Position numbers and translations under genes: made by a program
The notes under the pieces: generated by a model
What the model saw: the letters and a program-made list of their open reading frames with translations, nothing else
The model's database searches: none
Told to the model about the DNA's origin: nothing
Source of the DNA: Chitinophaga sp. Cy-1792
Lineage (GTDB): Bacteria; Bacteroidota; Bacteroidia; Chitinophagales; Chitinophagaceae
Direction of reading: 5' to 3'
Length of the DNA: 64,000 bases
Assembly: GCF_011752935.1 (NCBI RefSeq)
Contig: NZ_VWWO01000002.1
Span: 1,674,001 to 1,738,000 of the forward strand
Shown here: positions 18,332-27,966 of the stretch, in pieces
How the letters are laid out: every line of letters starts with the position of its first letter
Numbering within the stretch: position 1 is the stretch's first letter

Positions 18332-19216
18332 ATGGACTTCGGCGCAGCATGGAAAAGTTATGATGCAATGGATATTACCCTTCCACCAGACGACCCGATT
18401 ACCAGTAAGGTTTTACGCACCGCAGCAAAAAATCATACACTGCATATAGGCTCCTCCGGATGGACACGCAAAGAATTCGTCGGTACCCTCTATCCCAATA
18501 ATATCAAGGATACCAGTATGCTCACTACCTACAGTGAGCTGTACGACTGCGTAGAACTCAATGCCACGCATTATAAAATTTATTCTCCTGCTGAAGTACG
18601 CAAATGGCTGGAAAAAGTAAAGAACAATGAGTTTATCTTCTGTCCGAAATTCCCGCAGTCTATCAGCCATGATAGTACCCTGCTCAATGCAACGGAAGAA
18701 ACAAAAGCTTTCCTGGATGGTATAAAAGCCTTCGGAAAGCAGCTGGGCCCTGTATTCCTGCAACTCAGTGAACATTTCTCTCCTGCCCGCAAACTCAATC
18801 TCTACAAATACCTGGAACAACTGCCGGAAGAAATAGACTTCTTTGTGGAACTCCGCCACCATGAATGGTTTTCCAACCGCTTCGAACGGAAAGAGTTCTT
18901 CAATACATTAAGGGAAATGGCTATCGGCGTGGTTATGACCGATACGCCCGGCCGCCGTGATGTACTGCACATGGGCCTTACAACTCCCCAGCTCTTCCTG
19001 CGCTTCGTTACTAAAGGTGATCATATCAATGATATCAGAAGACTCGAAGAATGGCTCCCTAAACTCGAAGAATGGAAGGCTGCCGGACTGGAAGAAACCT
19101 GGTTTTTCCTCCATGTACATGAAGGTGAATATGAAGCCGCTTTCTACAAGGAAGTACGCAGTCTCTTCGGTTTAGAACCCCGTGAGGCACAGGAATCACA
19201 ACTTTCCCTGTTTTAA
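18332..19216 (+). CDS. DUF72 family protein (YecE-like)
   Basis: A 294-residue protein of the DUF72/YecE TIM-barrel-like family: opening HIGSSGWTRKEFVGTLYP, then YSELYDCVELNATHYKIYS, FCPKFPQSISHD, LGPVFLQLSEHFSP and VELRHHEWF are all typical. No biochemical function is established for the family. The frame also opens at a TTG at 18281, but that codon lies inside the promoter, so ATG at 18332 is chosen. Followed by an acetyltransferase gene with its own -7 element. Confidence 0.9.
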   Translation: MDFGAAWKSYDAMDITLPPDDPITSKVLRTAAKNHTLHIGSSGWTRKEFVGTLYPNNIKDTSMLTTYSELYDCVELNATHYKIYSPAEVRKWLEKVKNNEFIFCPKFPQSISHDSTLLNATEETKAFLDGIKAFGKQLGPVFLQLSEHFSPARKLNLYKYLEQLPEEIDFFVELRHHEWFSNRFERKEFFNTLREMAIGVVMTDTPGRRDVLHMGLTTPQLFLRFVTKGDHINDIRRLEEWLPKLEEWKAAGLEETWFFLHVHEGEYEAAFYKEVRSLFGLEPREAQESQLSLF

Positions 19217-19252
19217 TCCGCTGCCCATAAAAGTCCCTATCAGAATACTTCG

Positions 19253-19261
19253 TACCTTTGC
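19253..19261 (+). promoter_or_regulatory. Bacteroidota -7 element before an acetyltransferase gene
   Basis: TACCTTTGC matches TAnnTTTGC and lies 21 bases before the ATG at 19282. No TTG is found at the expected -33 distance. Confidence 0.45.
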
Positions 19262-19281
19262 GGCGACAAATCAGCTGAAAT

Positions 19282-19809
19282 ATGAAGGATGTTATCCAGG
19301 CCATATTGGAAAATGAGGTAGTGAAACTACAACCGCTTACTACAGCTGATTTTGATGCGCTATATGCCGTCGCTGCCGATCCCCGCATCTGGGAACAACA
19401 CCCTGAGCAGGACCGCTGGAAAAAAGAAGTATTCCGGCGCTTTTTTAATGCGGCCATCGCCAGCAAAGGCGCCTATAGCATCATCGATAAAAAGACCGGC
19501 GAAATTGCCGGCAGCACCAGGTTCTACAAAGCAGAGGGCGAAGGTGATACTATCCTGATCGGCTATACGTTTTTCGCTGTTAAATATTGGGGTACCGGCT
19601 TCAACAACATCGTCAAAAAATTAATGTTGAACCATATCTTCCAGTATGTAGAACAGGTAAACTTCCATGTGGGAGAAGAAAATTTCCGGTCGCAACAGGC
19701 CATAGCCAAACTGGGCGCCATTCCTGCCGGAAAGGAAATTGTCACCATCGCAGGGGAAGCACCGAAAGTACGACTGGTGTATGCATTAAATAAAAGTAAC
19801 TGGCATTAG
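19282..19809 (+). CDS. GNAT-family N-acetyltransferase
   Basis: A 175-residue acetyltransferase related to the RimL/YdaF type: VVKLQPLTTADFDALYAVAAD at the start, a central IGYTFFAVKYWGTGFNNIVKKL segment in place of the usual acetyl-CoA loop (a degenerate GxGxxG/A), and EENFRSQQAIAKLGA near the end. Substrate unknown. Its stop is followed by the AAA+ gene start within 2 bases, so the two are cotranscribed. Confidence 0.85.
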   Translation: MKDVIQAILENEVVKLQPLTTADFDALYAVAADPRIWEQHPEQDRWKKEVFRRFFNAAIASKGAYSIIDKKTGEIAGSTRFYKAEGEGDTILIGYTFFAVKYWGTGFNNIVKKLMLNHIFQYVEQVNFHVGEENFRSQQAIAKLGAIPAGKEIVTIAGEAPKVRLVYALNKSNWH

Positions 19810-19811
19810 TG

Positions 19812-20537
19812 ATGAGTATACATAATCTGATAATTGTTGATCCGGAGAAAATTACCCTCGACGATGTTTTCTTCAGCGATAAAAATAAAGCAATCCTTAA
19901 ACAGGTGGTGAAAGAACACCAATACGTGGAGGAACTGACTGCATACGACCTGCCGGTAGATAATAAAATCCTCCTGCACGGCCACTCCGGCTGTGGTAAA
20001 ACCACCACCGCCAAAGCGATTGCCCATACGCTCAACAAAAATATCGTTATACTCAATCTCAGTACCCTCATCTCTTCCCGCTTAGGTGAAACTGCGACCA
20101 ATCTCAAGCTGGTTTTCGACAAGGCTATCAAGGAAAAGGCAGTCCTCTTCCTCGATGAGTTTGACCAGATTGGAAAGGCGAGGGCCAACGACGATAAGGA
20201 TTCCGGCGAAATGCGCCGCCTCGTGAATACCCTCATCCAGCTGATAGACTATTTCCCGAACTACTGCCTCCTCATCTGCGCCACCAACTTCTACGACCTC
20301 ATCGATCCTGCATTGCTGCGCCGGTTCCAGCTGAAACTGCAATACGAACTCCCTGCTGCCGATAAACTCAACGACTACTACGATAAAGCACTGGCCCGCT
20401 TCCCGGAACATCTCCGCCATATCGAACGCAAATTCGATATCTCTTACGCCGAAGCCAAAGATTATATCAACACCGAAATGAAAGCCCGGATTATCGCTGA
20501 ACTGGAACATAAACAACGCCTGGCTACCGCCAATTAA
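19812..20537 (+). CDS. Small single-domain AAA+ ATPase
   Basis: A 241-residue AAA+ protein with Walker A GHSGCGKTT (57-65), Walker B VLFLDEFD, a sensor-1 Asn in ICATNF and an arginine-finger-type LLRRF, all in the expected order. It resembles the ATPase domain of FtsH/proteasomal-type AAA proteins without their protease or N-domains. Start taken as ATG at 19812 rather than the GTG one codon earlier. The partner or substrate is unknown; the acetyltransferase just upstream is in the same transcript. Confidence 0.85.
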   Translation: MSIHNLIIVDPEKITLDDVFFSDKNKAILKQVVKEHQYVEELTAYDLPVDNKILLHGHSGCGKTTTAKAIAHTLNKNIVILNLSTLISSRLGETATNLKLVFDKAIKEKAVLFLDEFDQIGKARANDDKDSGEMRRLVNTLIQLIDYFPNYCLLICATNFYDLIDPALLRRFQLKLQYELPAADKLNDYYDKALARFPEHLRHIERKFDISYAEAKDYINTEMKARIIAELEHKQRLATAN

Positions 20538-20596
20538 TCCGCCACTACTTTCATATCCGAACAGCATTTGTCCGTATCTGAACATTATTTTTACAG

Positions 20597-20625
20597 ATTG
20601 AATATGTATTGTGTTGATATTCAAT
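20597..20625. promoter_or_regulatory. Inverted repeat upstream of the MacB-like permease gene
   Basis: Arms ATTGAATAT (20597-20605) and ATATTCAAT (20617-20625), 11 bases apart, perfect. An AATATGTATT direct repeat overlaps (20601-20610 and 20624-20633). It could be an operator, or a weak 3-prime hairpin for the AAA+ gene. Confidence 0.35.
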
Positions 20626-20691
20626 ATGTATTATTGTTGGTGTTCAATTTGGTTACTAAAGTTATCTTTATAACCCGGTAAACGAATCGCT

Positions 20692-23112
20692 ATGTTTAGG
20701 AACTACTTCAGGGTTGCAATACGGAACCTATGGAAGAACAAGGAATTCTCAGCAATCAATATTTTCGGTCTGGCTATCGGCCTGGCAACAAGCCTGCTCA
20801 TCATCGTATATGTATTGGATGAACTGAGCTACGACCGCTATAATAAACACGCTGATAATATTTACCGTATAGACGGTAACATCAATTTCGGTGGTTCACA
20901 TTTTATTGTTGCAACCGCTCCGGCGCCTATGGCGGCCACCATAAAAACTGATATCCCTGAAGTAGAGGAAGCCACCCGGTTTCGCTCCTATGATGGGTTC
21001 CTGGTAAAAAAAGGTTTGCAGAATATCCAGGAAGACCACGTTATTTATGCAGATAATAACATGTTTAACGTCTTTTCGATGCCATTGCTGGAAGGTGATA
21101 GTGCTACTGCGCTCACCGAACCCAGAACAGTGGTCCTAACGGAAAAGACTGCACGAAAATATTTCAATGCTACGGATGTTGTCGGCAAAACGCTTATCAT
21201 CAACGACTCTATCCCTTATCGCATTACCGGTGTATTAAAACAATTACCCACCCAGTCTCAGCTGACATTCGATTTCTATGTGTCCCTTGCCGGTATTGCT
21301 GAAGGGAAAGAAGATAACTGGCTCAGTAATAACTTTGCTACCTATGTACGCCTGCATGATGGCGCAGATCCGAAAGTATTCATTGGTAAAGTCCAGGCCC
21401 TGGCCGATAAACATGCCGGCCCGCAGATAAATACGGTCCTGAATACCTCCCTGGAAGAGCTAAAGAAAAATGGCAACTACCTCAACTATGAATTGATGCC
21501 ATTAACCAGCATCCATCTGTACAGTAATAAGAGCTTTGAGCTGAACGCCAACGGCTCTATTCAATATGTTTATATCTTCGGGGCTATTGCCTTGTTTATC
21601 CTGCTGATTGCCTGCATTAACTTCATGAATCTCTCTACTGCCAAAAGTGCCAACAGGGCCAAGGAAGTAGGAGTGAGGAAGGTAATGGGCTCACAACGTA
21701 CGCAGTTGGTGGCGCAATTCATTACTGAATCGATGCTGATCAGTGCCATTGCTATGCTACTGGCCTTGTGTGTGGCGGCGTTGGCCATGCCGTTCTTTAA
21801 CCAGCTGGCAGGAAAGGAAATGAATATCGGATTGCTGGCTACGCCGCAGATTGGGTTGCTGTTATTATTGCTGGTACTTTTTGTGGGCATACTCGCAGGT
21901 AGTTATCCTGCTTTCTTCTTATCAGGATTTCGCCCGGTAGCGGTTTTGAAAGGTACACTGGCAGCCGGTTTTAAGAAAAGTTCTTTCAGAAATGCACTCG
22001 TAATAGGCCAATTCGCTATCTCCATCTTCCTGATCATAGGTACTATTGTAATCTACGGACAACTAAATTATATCCGCAACAAACAATTAGGGTTTAACCG
22101 CGATCAGGTGCTGGTGATCCATAATACAAATGCCCTGGGTAACCAGATAAGGGCCCTCCGCCAGGAACTTACCGGATTGGAAGGCGTTTCCGGTGCTACC
22201 ACCACGGGTTATCTGCCAACCGGTACCTACAGAAATGATAGTCCACTTTTTCTGAGTCCGACTAAAGACCCGAAAACAGCCGTTTCTATGCAGAACTGGT
22301 TTGTAGATGATCAATATATTCCTGTCCTGGGCATGCAGATGAAAATGGGTCGTAATTTTTCGTCCGCATATGGTTCCGATTCTTCCGGCGTAATCATCAA
22401 TGAGGCCGCCGCAAAACTCCTGGGGCTCAAAGACCCGGTTAATACCCGTATATACGGACTGGACGGAATGCAGTACACCGACCTGGCTGGCTATCATGTT
22501 GTAGGTGTAGTAAAGGATTTCAATTTCAATTCTCTCCGCGAACAGGTAACGCCGGTAGCGCTTTTCCTGGGGGAACAACGGGGAAGCATTGCATTGCGTG
22601 TACACAGCAACGATATGCCAAAGCTCTTATCTATGGTAGAAAAGAAATGGCAGGCCTTCTTACCGGGGCAGCCTTTTTCCTATAGTTTTATGGATGATGA
22701 TTTCAATAAGATCTATCAGGCGGAGACCAGGATGGGAGTGATCTCCCTGACATTCTCCATTCTTGCGGTATTTGTTGCCTGCCTGGGATTATTTGGCCTG
22801 GCTGCCTATGCTGCAGAGCAACGGACCCGCGAAATAGGTATCCGCAAAGCTTTGGGAGCTACTGTTACCAATATCGTACACCTCTTGTCTAAAGATTTCC
22901 TGAAACTGGTCATGATTGCTTTGCTGATCGCCTTCCCGCTGGGATGGTGGGCGATGCATCACTGGCTGCAGGATTTTGCATATCGTACGGCTATAGGATG
23001 GCAGGTATTTGCTGGTACGGCCGTACTCTCTGTTTTAATCGCACTTTGTACGGTGAGTTATCAGGCCATCAGGGCCGCACTGACCAACCCGGTTAAAAGT
23101 TTGAAGTCCTGA
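20692..23112 (+). CDS. MacB-like ABC transporter permease (FtsX family)
   Basis: An 806-residue inner-membrane protein of the type common in Bacteroidota: an N-terminal signature MFRNYFRVAIRNLWKNKEFS and first helix (about 22-42), a MacB periplasmic core domain, an FtsX block (about 285-430, with ANRAKEVGVRKVMGS), a second periplasmic domain and a last FtsX block (about 685-800, with QRTREIGIRKALGA). Such permeases export peptides or lipoproteins or sense stress. No ATPase subunit is encoded beside it, so it must pair with one elsewhere. Monocistronic. Confidence 0.9.
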   Translation: MFRNYFRVAIRNLWKNKEFSAINIFGLAIGLATSLLIIVYVLDELSYDRYNKHADNIYRIDGNINFGGSHFIVATAPAPMAATIKTDIPEVEEATRFRSYDGFLVKKGLQNIQEDHVIYADNNMFNVFSMPLLEGDSATALTEPRTVVLTEKTARKYFNATDVVGKTLIINDSIPYRITGVLKQLPTQSQLTFDFYVSLAGIAEGKEDNWLSNNFATYVRLHDGADPKVFIGKVQALADKHAGPQINTVLNTSLEELKKNGNYLNYELMPLTSIHLYSNKSFELNANGSIQYVYIFGAIALFILLIACINFMNLSTAKSANRAKEVGVRKVMGSQRTQLVAQFITESMLISAIAMLLALCVAALAMPFFNQLAGKEMNIGLLATPQIGLLLLLLVLFVGILAGSYPAFFLSGFRPVAVLKGTLAAGFKKSSFRNALVIGQFAISIFLIIGTIVIYGQLNYIRNKQLGFNRDQVLVIHNTNALGNQIRALRQELTGLEGVSGATTTGYLPTGTYRNDSPLFLSPTKDPKTAVSMQNWFVDDQYIPVLGMQMKMGRNFSSAYGSDSSGVIINEAAAKLLGLKDPVNTRIYGLDGMQYTDLAGYHVVGVVKDFNFNSLREQVTPVALFLGEQRGSIALRVHSNDMPKLLSMVEKKWQAFLPGQPFSYSFMDDDFNKIYQAETRMGVISLTFSILAVFVACLGLFGLAAYAAEQRTREIGIRKALGATVTNIVHLLSKDFLKLVMIALLIAFPLGWWAMHHWLQDFAYRTAIGWQVFAGTAVLSVLIALCTVSYQAIRAALTNPVKSLKS

Positions 23113-23157
23113 TAGTCATTCTTCCGCCACCGCATGCTTCCTGGTGCTGTTGAAAAA

Positions 23158-23201
23158 ATTATGCAGATGAGATATTGCATCCCATCTGCATAATACCGTT
23201 T
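23158..23201. terminator. Hairpin between convergent permease and chaperone-like genes
   Basis: A perfect 12-bp stem (23158-23169 with 23183-23194) with a 13-base loop, followed by CCGTTTT on the + strand and preceded by an A-rich run, so it can end transcripts from both sides. Confidence 0.6.
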
Positions 23202-23241
23202 TAACTGGTCGGCAACAGTATCCAGGTTTGTATGCTGCTTG

Positions 23242-24249
23242 CTATAAATCAATATTCTCCTGTACTGCCGCAATCGGCACTTCTCCACCGGCATCGATCA
23301 CACCTATCAGCGAATATTTACCTTGTGGCAGCTTATTAGGTATCCGGAAATAAACGACACGCTTCTGACCCGGAAACATCGGGAATAACGGGTAGTCTAC
23401 TTTTGTCTTTTCATTGGTGGCGGTATTGGCGAGTTCTATATAGCTACTGATCTCTAACTGCGTTTTACCGGTATTTTCACATACGATCTGACAGGTACGC
23501 AGGGTATCTGCCGGTACTGGTAACCGGAATCCTATTATCTGTACATCTTTTTCAGTTACGTTAGGTGGGGTCTGGTAGATATGCACACCTACCCGCATTC
23601 TGCCGTTGATGGTGGTTTTAACGCCATCCGGACTCTCCACCACCTGTTCCTGGGTTGTTTCCAGGAATATCATGGCCCATTTCATCTCTTTGTCGGCATC
23701 CCCAACTTCGGGCGCCTGTACATGAAAGTCCAGTTCCGCTACCTGGCCAGGTTCTGCTTCAAAAAATGTTTTGTCCAGCTTAATCCATTGGGCACAGCTA
23801 TGTGGCTGGCTTCCCGGCATGGTATAAATATGCGTACCGGTAGAATCCCGTACAAAATCATTGATATAAACAGTAAACTGCTTCTTGATAGGAAGTGTAT
23901 TGGTGATCAGTATCTTTCCTACAGACGACTGACCATTACTCAACTTAAAGTCGATGGTGGCAGGTCTGATCAGTAATCCGGGAGTAGACTGGGTACTGTC
24001 GCCCAGTGGCTTTGCGGCTATGGGAGCTGCAGGTGGCGTTGCGCCCGGGGAACCGGGTTTGACAGGTGTATTTCCGGCTGGCGGCGTACCTGGAACCGGT
24101 GGCGTTGCCGGAACCGGTGATGTTGCCGGAACCGGTGATGTTGCCGGAACAGCAGGTTTGGGCAGAACAGCCGGGGCCTGCTGTGTGGGGGCTTGTGCAT
24201 AGGCAGCCGTCGTATAAACTGCCAGTAAGAGCAACATTATTTTTTTCAT
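23242..24249 (-). CDS. Secreted PapD-like chaperone candidate of a surface-fibre system
   Basis: A 335-residue periplasmic protein. A signal peptide (to AYAQ) is followed by a Pro/Ala/Thr-rich linker (about 20-85) with VPATSP-type repeats, then two immunoglobulin-like domains. The first begins LLIRPATIDFKLSNGQSSVGKILITNT, with the feel of pilus-assembly chaperones; a conserved basic residue precedes RVGVHIYQTPP near residue 220. It is encoded 14 bases behind a Crp/Fnr gene and close to an usher-like and a DUF4402 pilin-like gene, which supports a chaperone role (inference). Classical PapD chaperones lack the long repeat linker. Confidence 0.65.
   Translation of the reverse strand: MKKIMLLLLAVYTTAAYAQAPTQQAPAVLPKPAVPATSPVPATSPVPATPPVPGTPPAGNTPVKPGSPGATPPAAPIAAKPLGDSTQSTPGLLIRPATIDFKLSNGQSSVGKILITNTLPIKKQFTVYINDFVRDSTGTHIYTMPGSQPHSCAQWIKLDKTFFEAEPGQVAELDFHVQAPEVGDADKEMKWAMIFLETTQEQVVESPDGVKTTINGRMRVGVHIYQTPPNVTEKDVQIIGFRLPVPADTLRTCQIVCENTGKTQLEISSYIELANTATNEKTKVDYPLFPMFPGQKRVVYFRIPNKLPQGKYSLIGVIDAGGEVPIAAVQENIDL
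24092..24145. repeat. Three 18-bp tandem repeats inside the chaperone-like gene
   Basis: Copies at 24092-24109, 24110-24127 and 24128-24145 (unit GGAACCGGTGATGTTGCC, first copy with one change), followed by a partial copy. They code for the Pro/Ala-rich VPATSP/VPATPP repeats of the linker. The 18-bp unit keeps the frame, so copy-number change would alter linker length only. Confidence 0.9.
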
Positions 24250-24263
24250 GTGGGGTTACAAGT

Positions 24264-24983
24264 TTATTCCTGAGAACGGATATCATCACTATAAATAATA
24301 CGTTCCAGTTTGTGGTGATCAAGAATAATTATTTTACCATCCTGAATATTGATGATGCGTTCATCACGAAGGTCGCTCAGCGTACGTATCAGTGATTCTT
24401 TGGCTACTCCTGCGAGTGCTGCCAGGTTACAACGACTGATGTTCAGGCTGAATTCAATAGCCTTGGAAGGATTGTACTTCTGATAGGTAAGCAGTAAGGC
24501 TTCGCCTACTTTTTTACGGAGGGAACTGTATGCCATTCTGAGCATTTGTTCTTGTTTGTCTGCAATATTACTGGTGAGTATCTGAATGATGTCCAGTAAA
24601 AATGTGGTGTTGTGCTGACAAAGCATACTCAGATCATCTCTGGAAATGGCAACCAGATCTGCTTCTTCGATAACTTCAGCAGTTTCGCGATAGCGGCCGC
24701 CCTGCATCAGGGCGTGAAATCCAAAAAAATCACCTTCTTTATATAATCCGGTGATCAGCTCTTTGCCATCCTCATTCCATTTGCTGGTTTTTACCTTACC
24801 ATGCAGAATGTAGAATATGGCTGATGCAGATTTCCCTTCATTGTATATAATCCGTTTTTTCTTTGCATGCAGCAGATTTCCATCTTCCAGCTGCATTTTT
24901 ATAAACTCATCAATTGTTGATAACGGATTAATAGGGGGATTTTCTGAATCCATGTCTTCAGTAATCATTACCTTTTTCATCAT
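24264..24983 (-). CDS. Crp/Fnr-family transcriptional regulator within the fibre locus
   Basis: A 239-residue regulator: cyclic-nucleotide-binding fold (about 30-150, with the loop YKEGDFFGFHALMQGGRYRETAEV) and a winged helix (about 160-235, with RCNLAALAGVAKESLIRTLSDL). There is no cysteine cluster for an Fe-S centre. A later ATG (MDSENPPINPL, residue 11) is an alternative start. The chaperone-like gene follows after 14 bases, so both share a transcript; 261 bases upstream lies the end of the usher-like gene. Confidence 0.9.
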   Translation of the reverse strand: MMKKVMITEDMDSENPPINPLSTIDEFIKMQLEDGNLLHAKKKRIIYNEGKSASAIFYILHGKVKTSKWNEDGKELITGLYKEGDFFGFHALMQGGRYRETAEVIEEADLVAISRDDLSMLCQHNTTFLLDIIQILTSNIADKQEQMLRMAYSSLRKKVGEALLLTYQKYNPSKAIEFSLNISRCNLAALAGVAKESLIRTLSDLRDERIINIQDGKIIILDHHKLERIIYSDDIRSQE

Positions 24984-25179
24984 TTGAAATAGTTAAACAC
25001 AAGTGGATACAATTGCTGAAAAGGCAATTCAATAGCTGTCGGGATATGGTCTGAATTTTTTAGGAATGTAGTATGTCGGTTCTGGGGTTAGTATCAGCAA
25101 CTTAGTTTTCTTCAGTTTCAGTTTAGATAAAAGTGAATAGTCTGGTCTACGTTCTCATTCATCAGGTTTTATTCGGTTT

Positions 25180-27918
25180 CTATTTGGGGTTTGGTGTAAA
25201 AAATTTTATTTCTCTACTCTTGTCTATAATTTCAAAATCTATCTTACTCTCCATGTTCTTCGTCAGATCGGTTTGATATGACATGACTTTTGGTTTGACT
25301 TTATCCGTAAAAGCATCCGGATTCAGGGATACGGTATACTTCCCTGCCGGAACATTCAGGAAGTAGTTCCCTTTCATGTCTGTTAATGTAGTGAATGTAA
25401 CACCGTCAGCACTCGTTGCAATGATCTTCATATTTTCAGGGTGTACCTTGGTATTATTGATTGCATCTGTTTTAATCGATAATACACCTGATATCACACT
25501 GCTTTTCTTAAAGGGCAATGCAATTGTTATGTCTTTACTAACCGGGATCGTCTGATAAAGCCCTGTTGCAGGAATAATACCCTTGATAGTTTTGGTTTGA
25601 CTGAAATCGAGCTTGTAGGTGCCCGGATCTATATGTTTGTAGGCAATCAGACCATTTGCATCGGATATAAACGGAATACTGTTGATGACTATTTCCAGAT
25701 TGGGGATTAAACGTTCGCCAGGATCTTTTACGCCATTACCGTTAACATCGAAGAACGGTAAAAGGTTTAACGTATAATACTTTTGGGTGGTGAAGATGGG
25801 TACATTGAATTTTTTACTGAGGATTACATTGATATATTTTGTATTTACGCCGTTAGGAGCCAGACTGGGTGTGTTTTCCAATGGAATGGTAGCATTAAGG
25901 GTAACGCTTACACCATTGTTCCGGTTATTGTAAGAAAGCATTCCGCCTACGAGGTTATATATAGAATTGTCATATAGTGATTTTGAGATATTGTAGAATA
26001 AATTTGCTTTGATTCGTTTTAATACTATCAGATTTACGAAAGGACCAGCTAAAATGGTTTGCTGATAGTCAAGAAATTCTTTGGTATTTGTCCGATCGAA
26101 CTGGGGTTGCTGCTGATAATATCCCTTGATGCCCGCCCAGCGGTAACTGGCCGTAAGGATAGAAGTAGTCAGGAAGATAGCTTTGGATGGGTTGCCGTAA
26201 GAGGGGTTATAGCCACTTTCACTGCTGAGGTAAATCCCGCCATCCTGACCAAACCGCTGCTGGTAAATGATCTCTCCGAAAATATACTCCGGCAGGGTAT
26301 TTCCTCCCAGTCCTGTTTGTTGAAGTCCGCCGCCACTGATGGAAAAATTACCGTTGTTCAATCCCAGATTATATACCAGGCCGTATTTTTCATAGTTGTA
26401 CGTCAGCAGATCGGTGTTGTAAATAGTATCATGCAGTGTCGTTACCGGGTTCCTGTTGTACTGGTAAAATGCGCCCACATTGCCCTTTCCTGCCTTTACG
26501 GTGAAAGTGTGGGACTGTATCCGTAGTCCTCTGTTTATGCCGGGATAATCATCGGAATTGTATTGCATCTGACTGTACAGGCTAATGACAGGTCCATTAT
26601 ACTGGATGCTATACCCACCTGAATATCCCAAATCTCTTTCTCCCGGGCCTTTTAAAACATAATCCTGTCCCACGCCCGCATTGAGTAACAACTTCAGGTT
26701 ACTTTTACGGATTACCTGCGCTTCATTCGCAAAAACGAAACTGTTGAGATTATAGCCGGTATCGTGGTTTGCCGATATGGCACTCAGGATGGCCACCTTA
26801 CCTGCCAGGTACTGTGCACTGGCGGTGGCGTTATCATTCGTGTATCCGGGGATGTTATTATGGAGCGACCCGCTTACACTCAGCACCACACCTGAATCAG
26901 GTTTGAAACTGACCCGGCCTCCGGTACCATAGACATAAAAATACTTGTAATCGCCCATGTGTCCTGCATACAAATCCCAGCGCCTGGTGTTATAGTCTAC
27001 GCCAAAAACATTCCGCTCCAGGTTATTGCCCATTCCATATTGCTTTGTCCTGTAATAGAACATCAGCTTACTCTTGTCAAAGGTCATATCTCCCCGCACA
27101 CCCGCGTAATAGGTACTCTGATTGCCCCAGTTGGTGTAACCGCCATCAATAATAAGTGGGAAGGTATTGTACTTGCTGGGATGGTCTTTGAGCTCATGCT
27201 GTACTTTTCTTACTTCCACGAGGTCCATATAGCTGGTACCGGTAGTATCGGCCACGGTAACATCTATGCGTTGGGAAGTGAGCCGGTTCCATTGAGGATC
27301 GGTTAGCAGGATGGTATGCGTTATAACGGTATCCATGCCCGGTTTCAGGCGGAAAGGAATGGCTTGTCTGACGTCCAGTTCATTGTTTTTGTAACTGGTA
27401 ACATACTTGCCATCCACCGTACCGTTATTACGGATTTTCGTACTGATGGTAATGATCCGCTCAGTGCCCTGTAATTGCACTAAACTGGTCAGTGGTGTAA
27501 CACTGAAGTCGCTGATGGGGTCCGCCTTTACATAATAAATATACTGTTTGAATCTGTTATGACCGGTAATGCTGACAGTTACGGGGAGCCATAAGGCAGG
27601 AGAGGTTTGCTGTTTCATTAATACAATGGTCAGCACCGTAAATCCTGCTGAATCTATATGTTTGTTAAGCTCCCGGCCAGGGGCCAGTAAGCGCCAGCCT
27701 TCGGGAGGGGTAATGCGGATGCTGTAGTCCGAACTGCTGCCACCGAGGTCTTTGAGGCGGATATTATTATATATGAACTGGTCGGATTTGCCGGCAAATA
27801 AAGAATCTTTCAGGGTTACAGCAAAGGGGAGTTTATCCTGTGCAATCAGCGGAGCACAGATAGAAATGTAGCCGAGCAACATCACAACGCGAGCCAGATG
27901 GGTTAGATGATATTTCAT
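25180..27918 (-). CDS. Usher-like outer-membrane beta-barrel protein of a DUF4402 fibre system
   Basis: A 912-residue protein. After the signal peptide (ending PLIAQ, about 27) comes a NEW3-like domain (SDYSIRITPPEGWRLLAPG) and an Ig-like stretch to about residue 225. Residues about 230-700 are a rich run of amphipathic strands (barrel). The end has two small beta-sandwich domains: FFDVNGNGVKDPGERLIPNL at 722-741 (SdrD B-like), and about 805-865, with ADGVTFTTLTDMKGNYFLNV (CarboxypepD-reg-like). N-domain, barrel and two C-terminal sandwiches recall fimbrial ushers, but I see no direct sequence match. ATG at 27918 is preferred, because the longer frame to 27984 runs into the upstream hairpin. 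Confidence 0.65.
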   Translation of the reverse strand: MKYHLTHLARVVMLLGYISICAPLIAQDKLPFAVTLKDSLFAGKSDQFIYNNIRLKDLGGSSSDYSIRITPPEGWRLLAPGRELNKHIDSAGFTVLTIVLMKQQTSPALWLPVTVSITGHNRFKQYIYYVKADPISDFSVTPLTSLVQLQGTERIITISTKIRNNGTVDGKYVTSYKNNELDVRQAIPFRLKPGMDTVITHTILLTDPQWNRLTSQRIDVTVADTTGTSYMDLVEVRKVQHELKDHPSKYNTFPLIIDGGYTNWGNQSTYYAGVRGDMTFDKSKLMFYYRTKQYGMGNNLERNVFGVDYNTRRWDLYAGHMGDYKYFYVYGTGGRVSFKPDSGVVLSVSGSLHNNIPGYTNDNATASAQYLAGKVAILSAISANHDTGYNLNSFVFANEAQVIRKSNLKLLLNAGVGQDYVLKGPGERDLGYSGGYSIQYNGPVISLYSQMQYNSDDYPGINRGLRIQSHTFTVKAGKGNVGAFYQYNRNPVTTLHDTIYNTDLLTYNYEKYGLVYNLGLNNGNFSISGGGLQQTGLGGNTLPEYIFGEIIYQQRFGQDGGIYLSSESGYNPSYGNPSKAIFLTTSILTASYRWAGIKGYYQQQPQFDRTNTKEFLDYQQTILAGPFVNLIVLKRIKANLFYNISKSLYDNSIYNLVGGMLSYNNRNNGVSVTLNATIPLENTPSLAPNGVNTKYINVILSKKFNVPIFTTQKYYTLNLLPFFDVNGNGVKDPGERLIPNLEIVINSIPFISDANGLIAYKHIDPGTYKLDFSQTKTIKGIIPATGLYQTIPVSKDITIALPFKKSSVISGVLSIKTDAINNTKVHPENMKIIATSADGVTFTTLTDMKGNYFLNVPAGKYTVSLNPDAFTDKVKPKVMSYQTDLTKNMESKIDFEIIDKSREIKFFTPNPK

Positions 27919-27966
27919 ACAAATATCAACTGAGGGGTAACACGAATACAATTGAATACAGAAAGC

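Noticed and set aside
27945..27960. GAATACAATTGAATAC as a further LacI operator
   Set aside because: It lacks the central CG of the AANCGNTT core and lies near the fibre genes, not the xylan locus.
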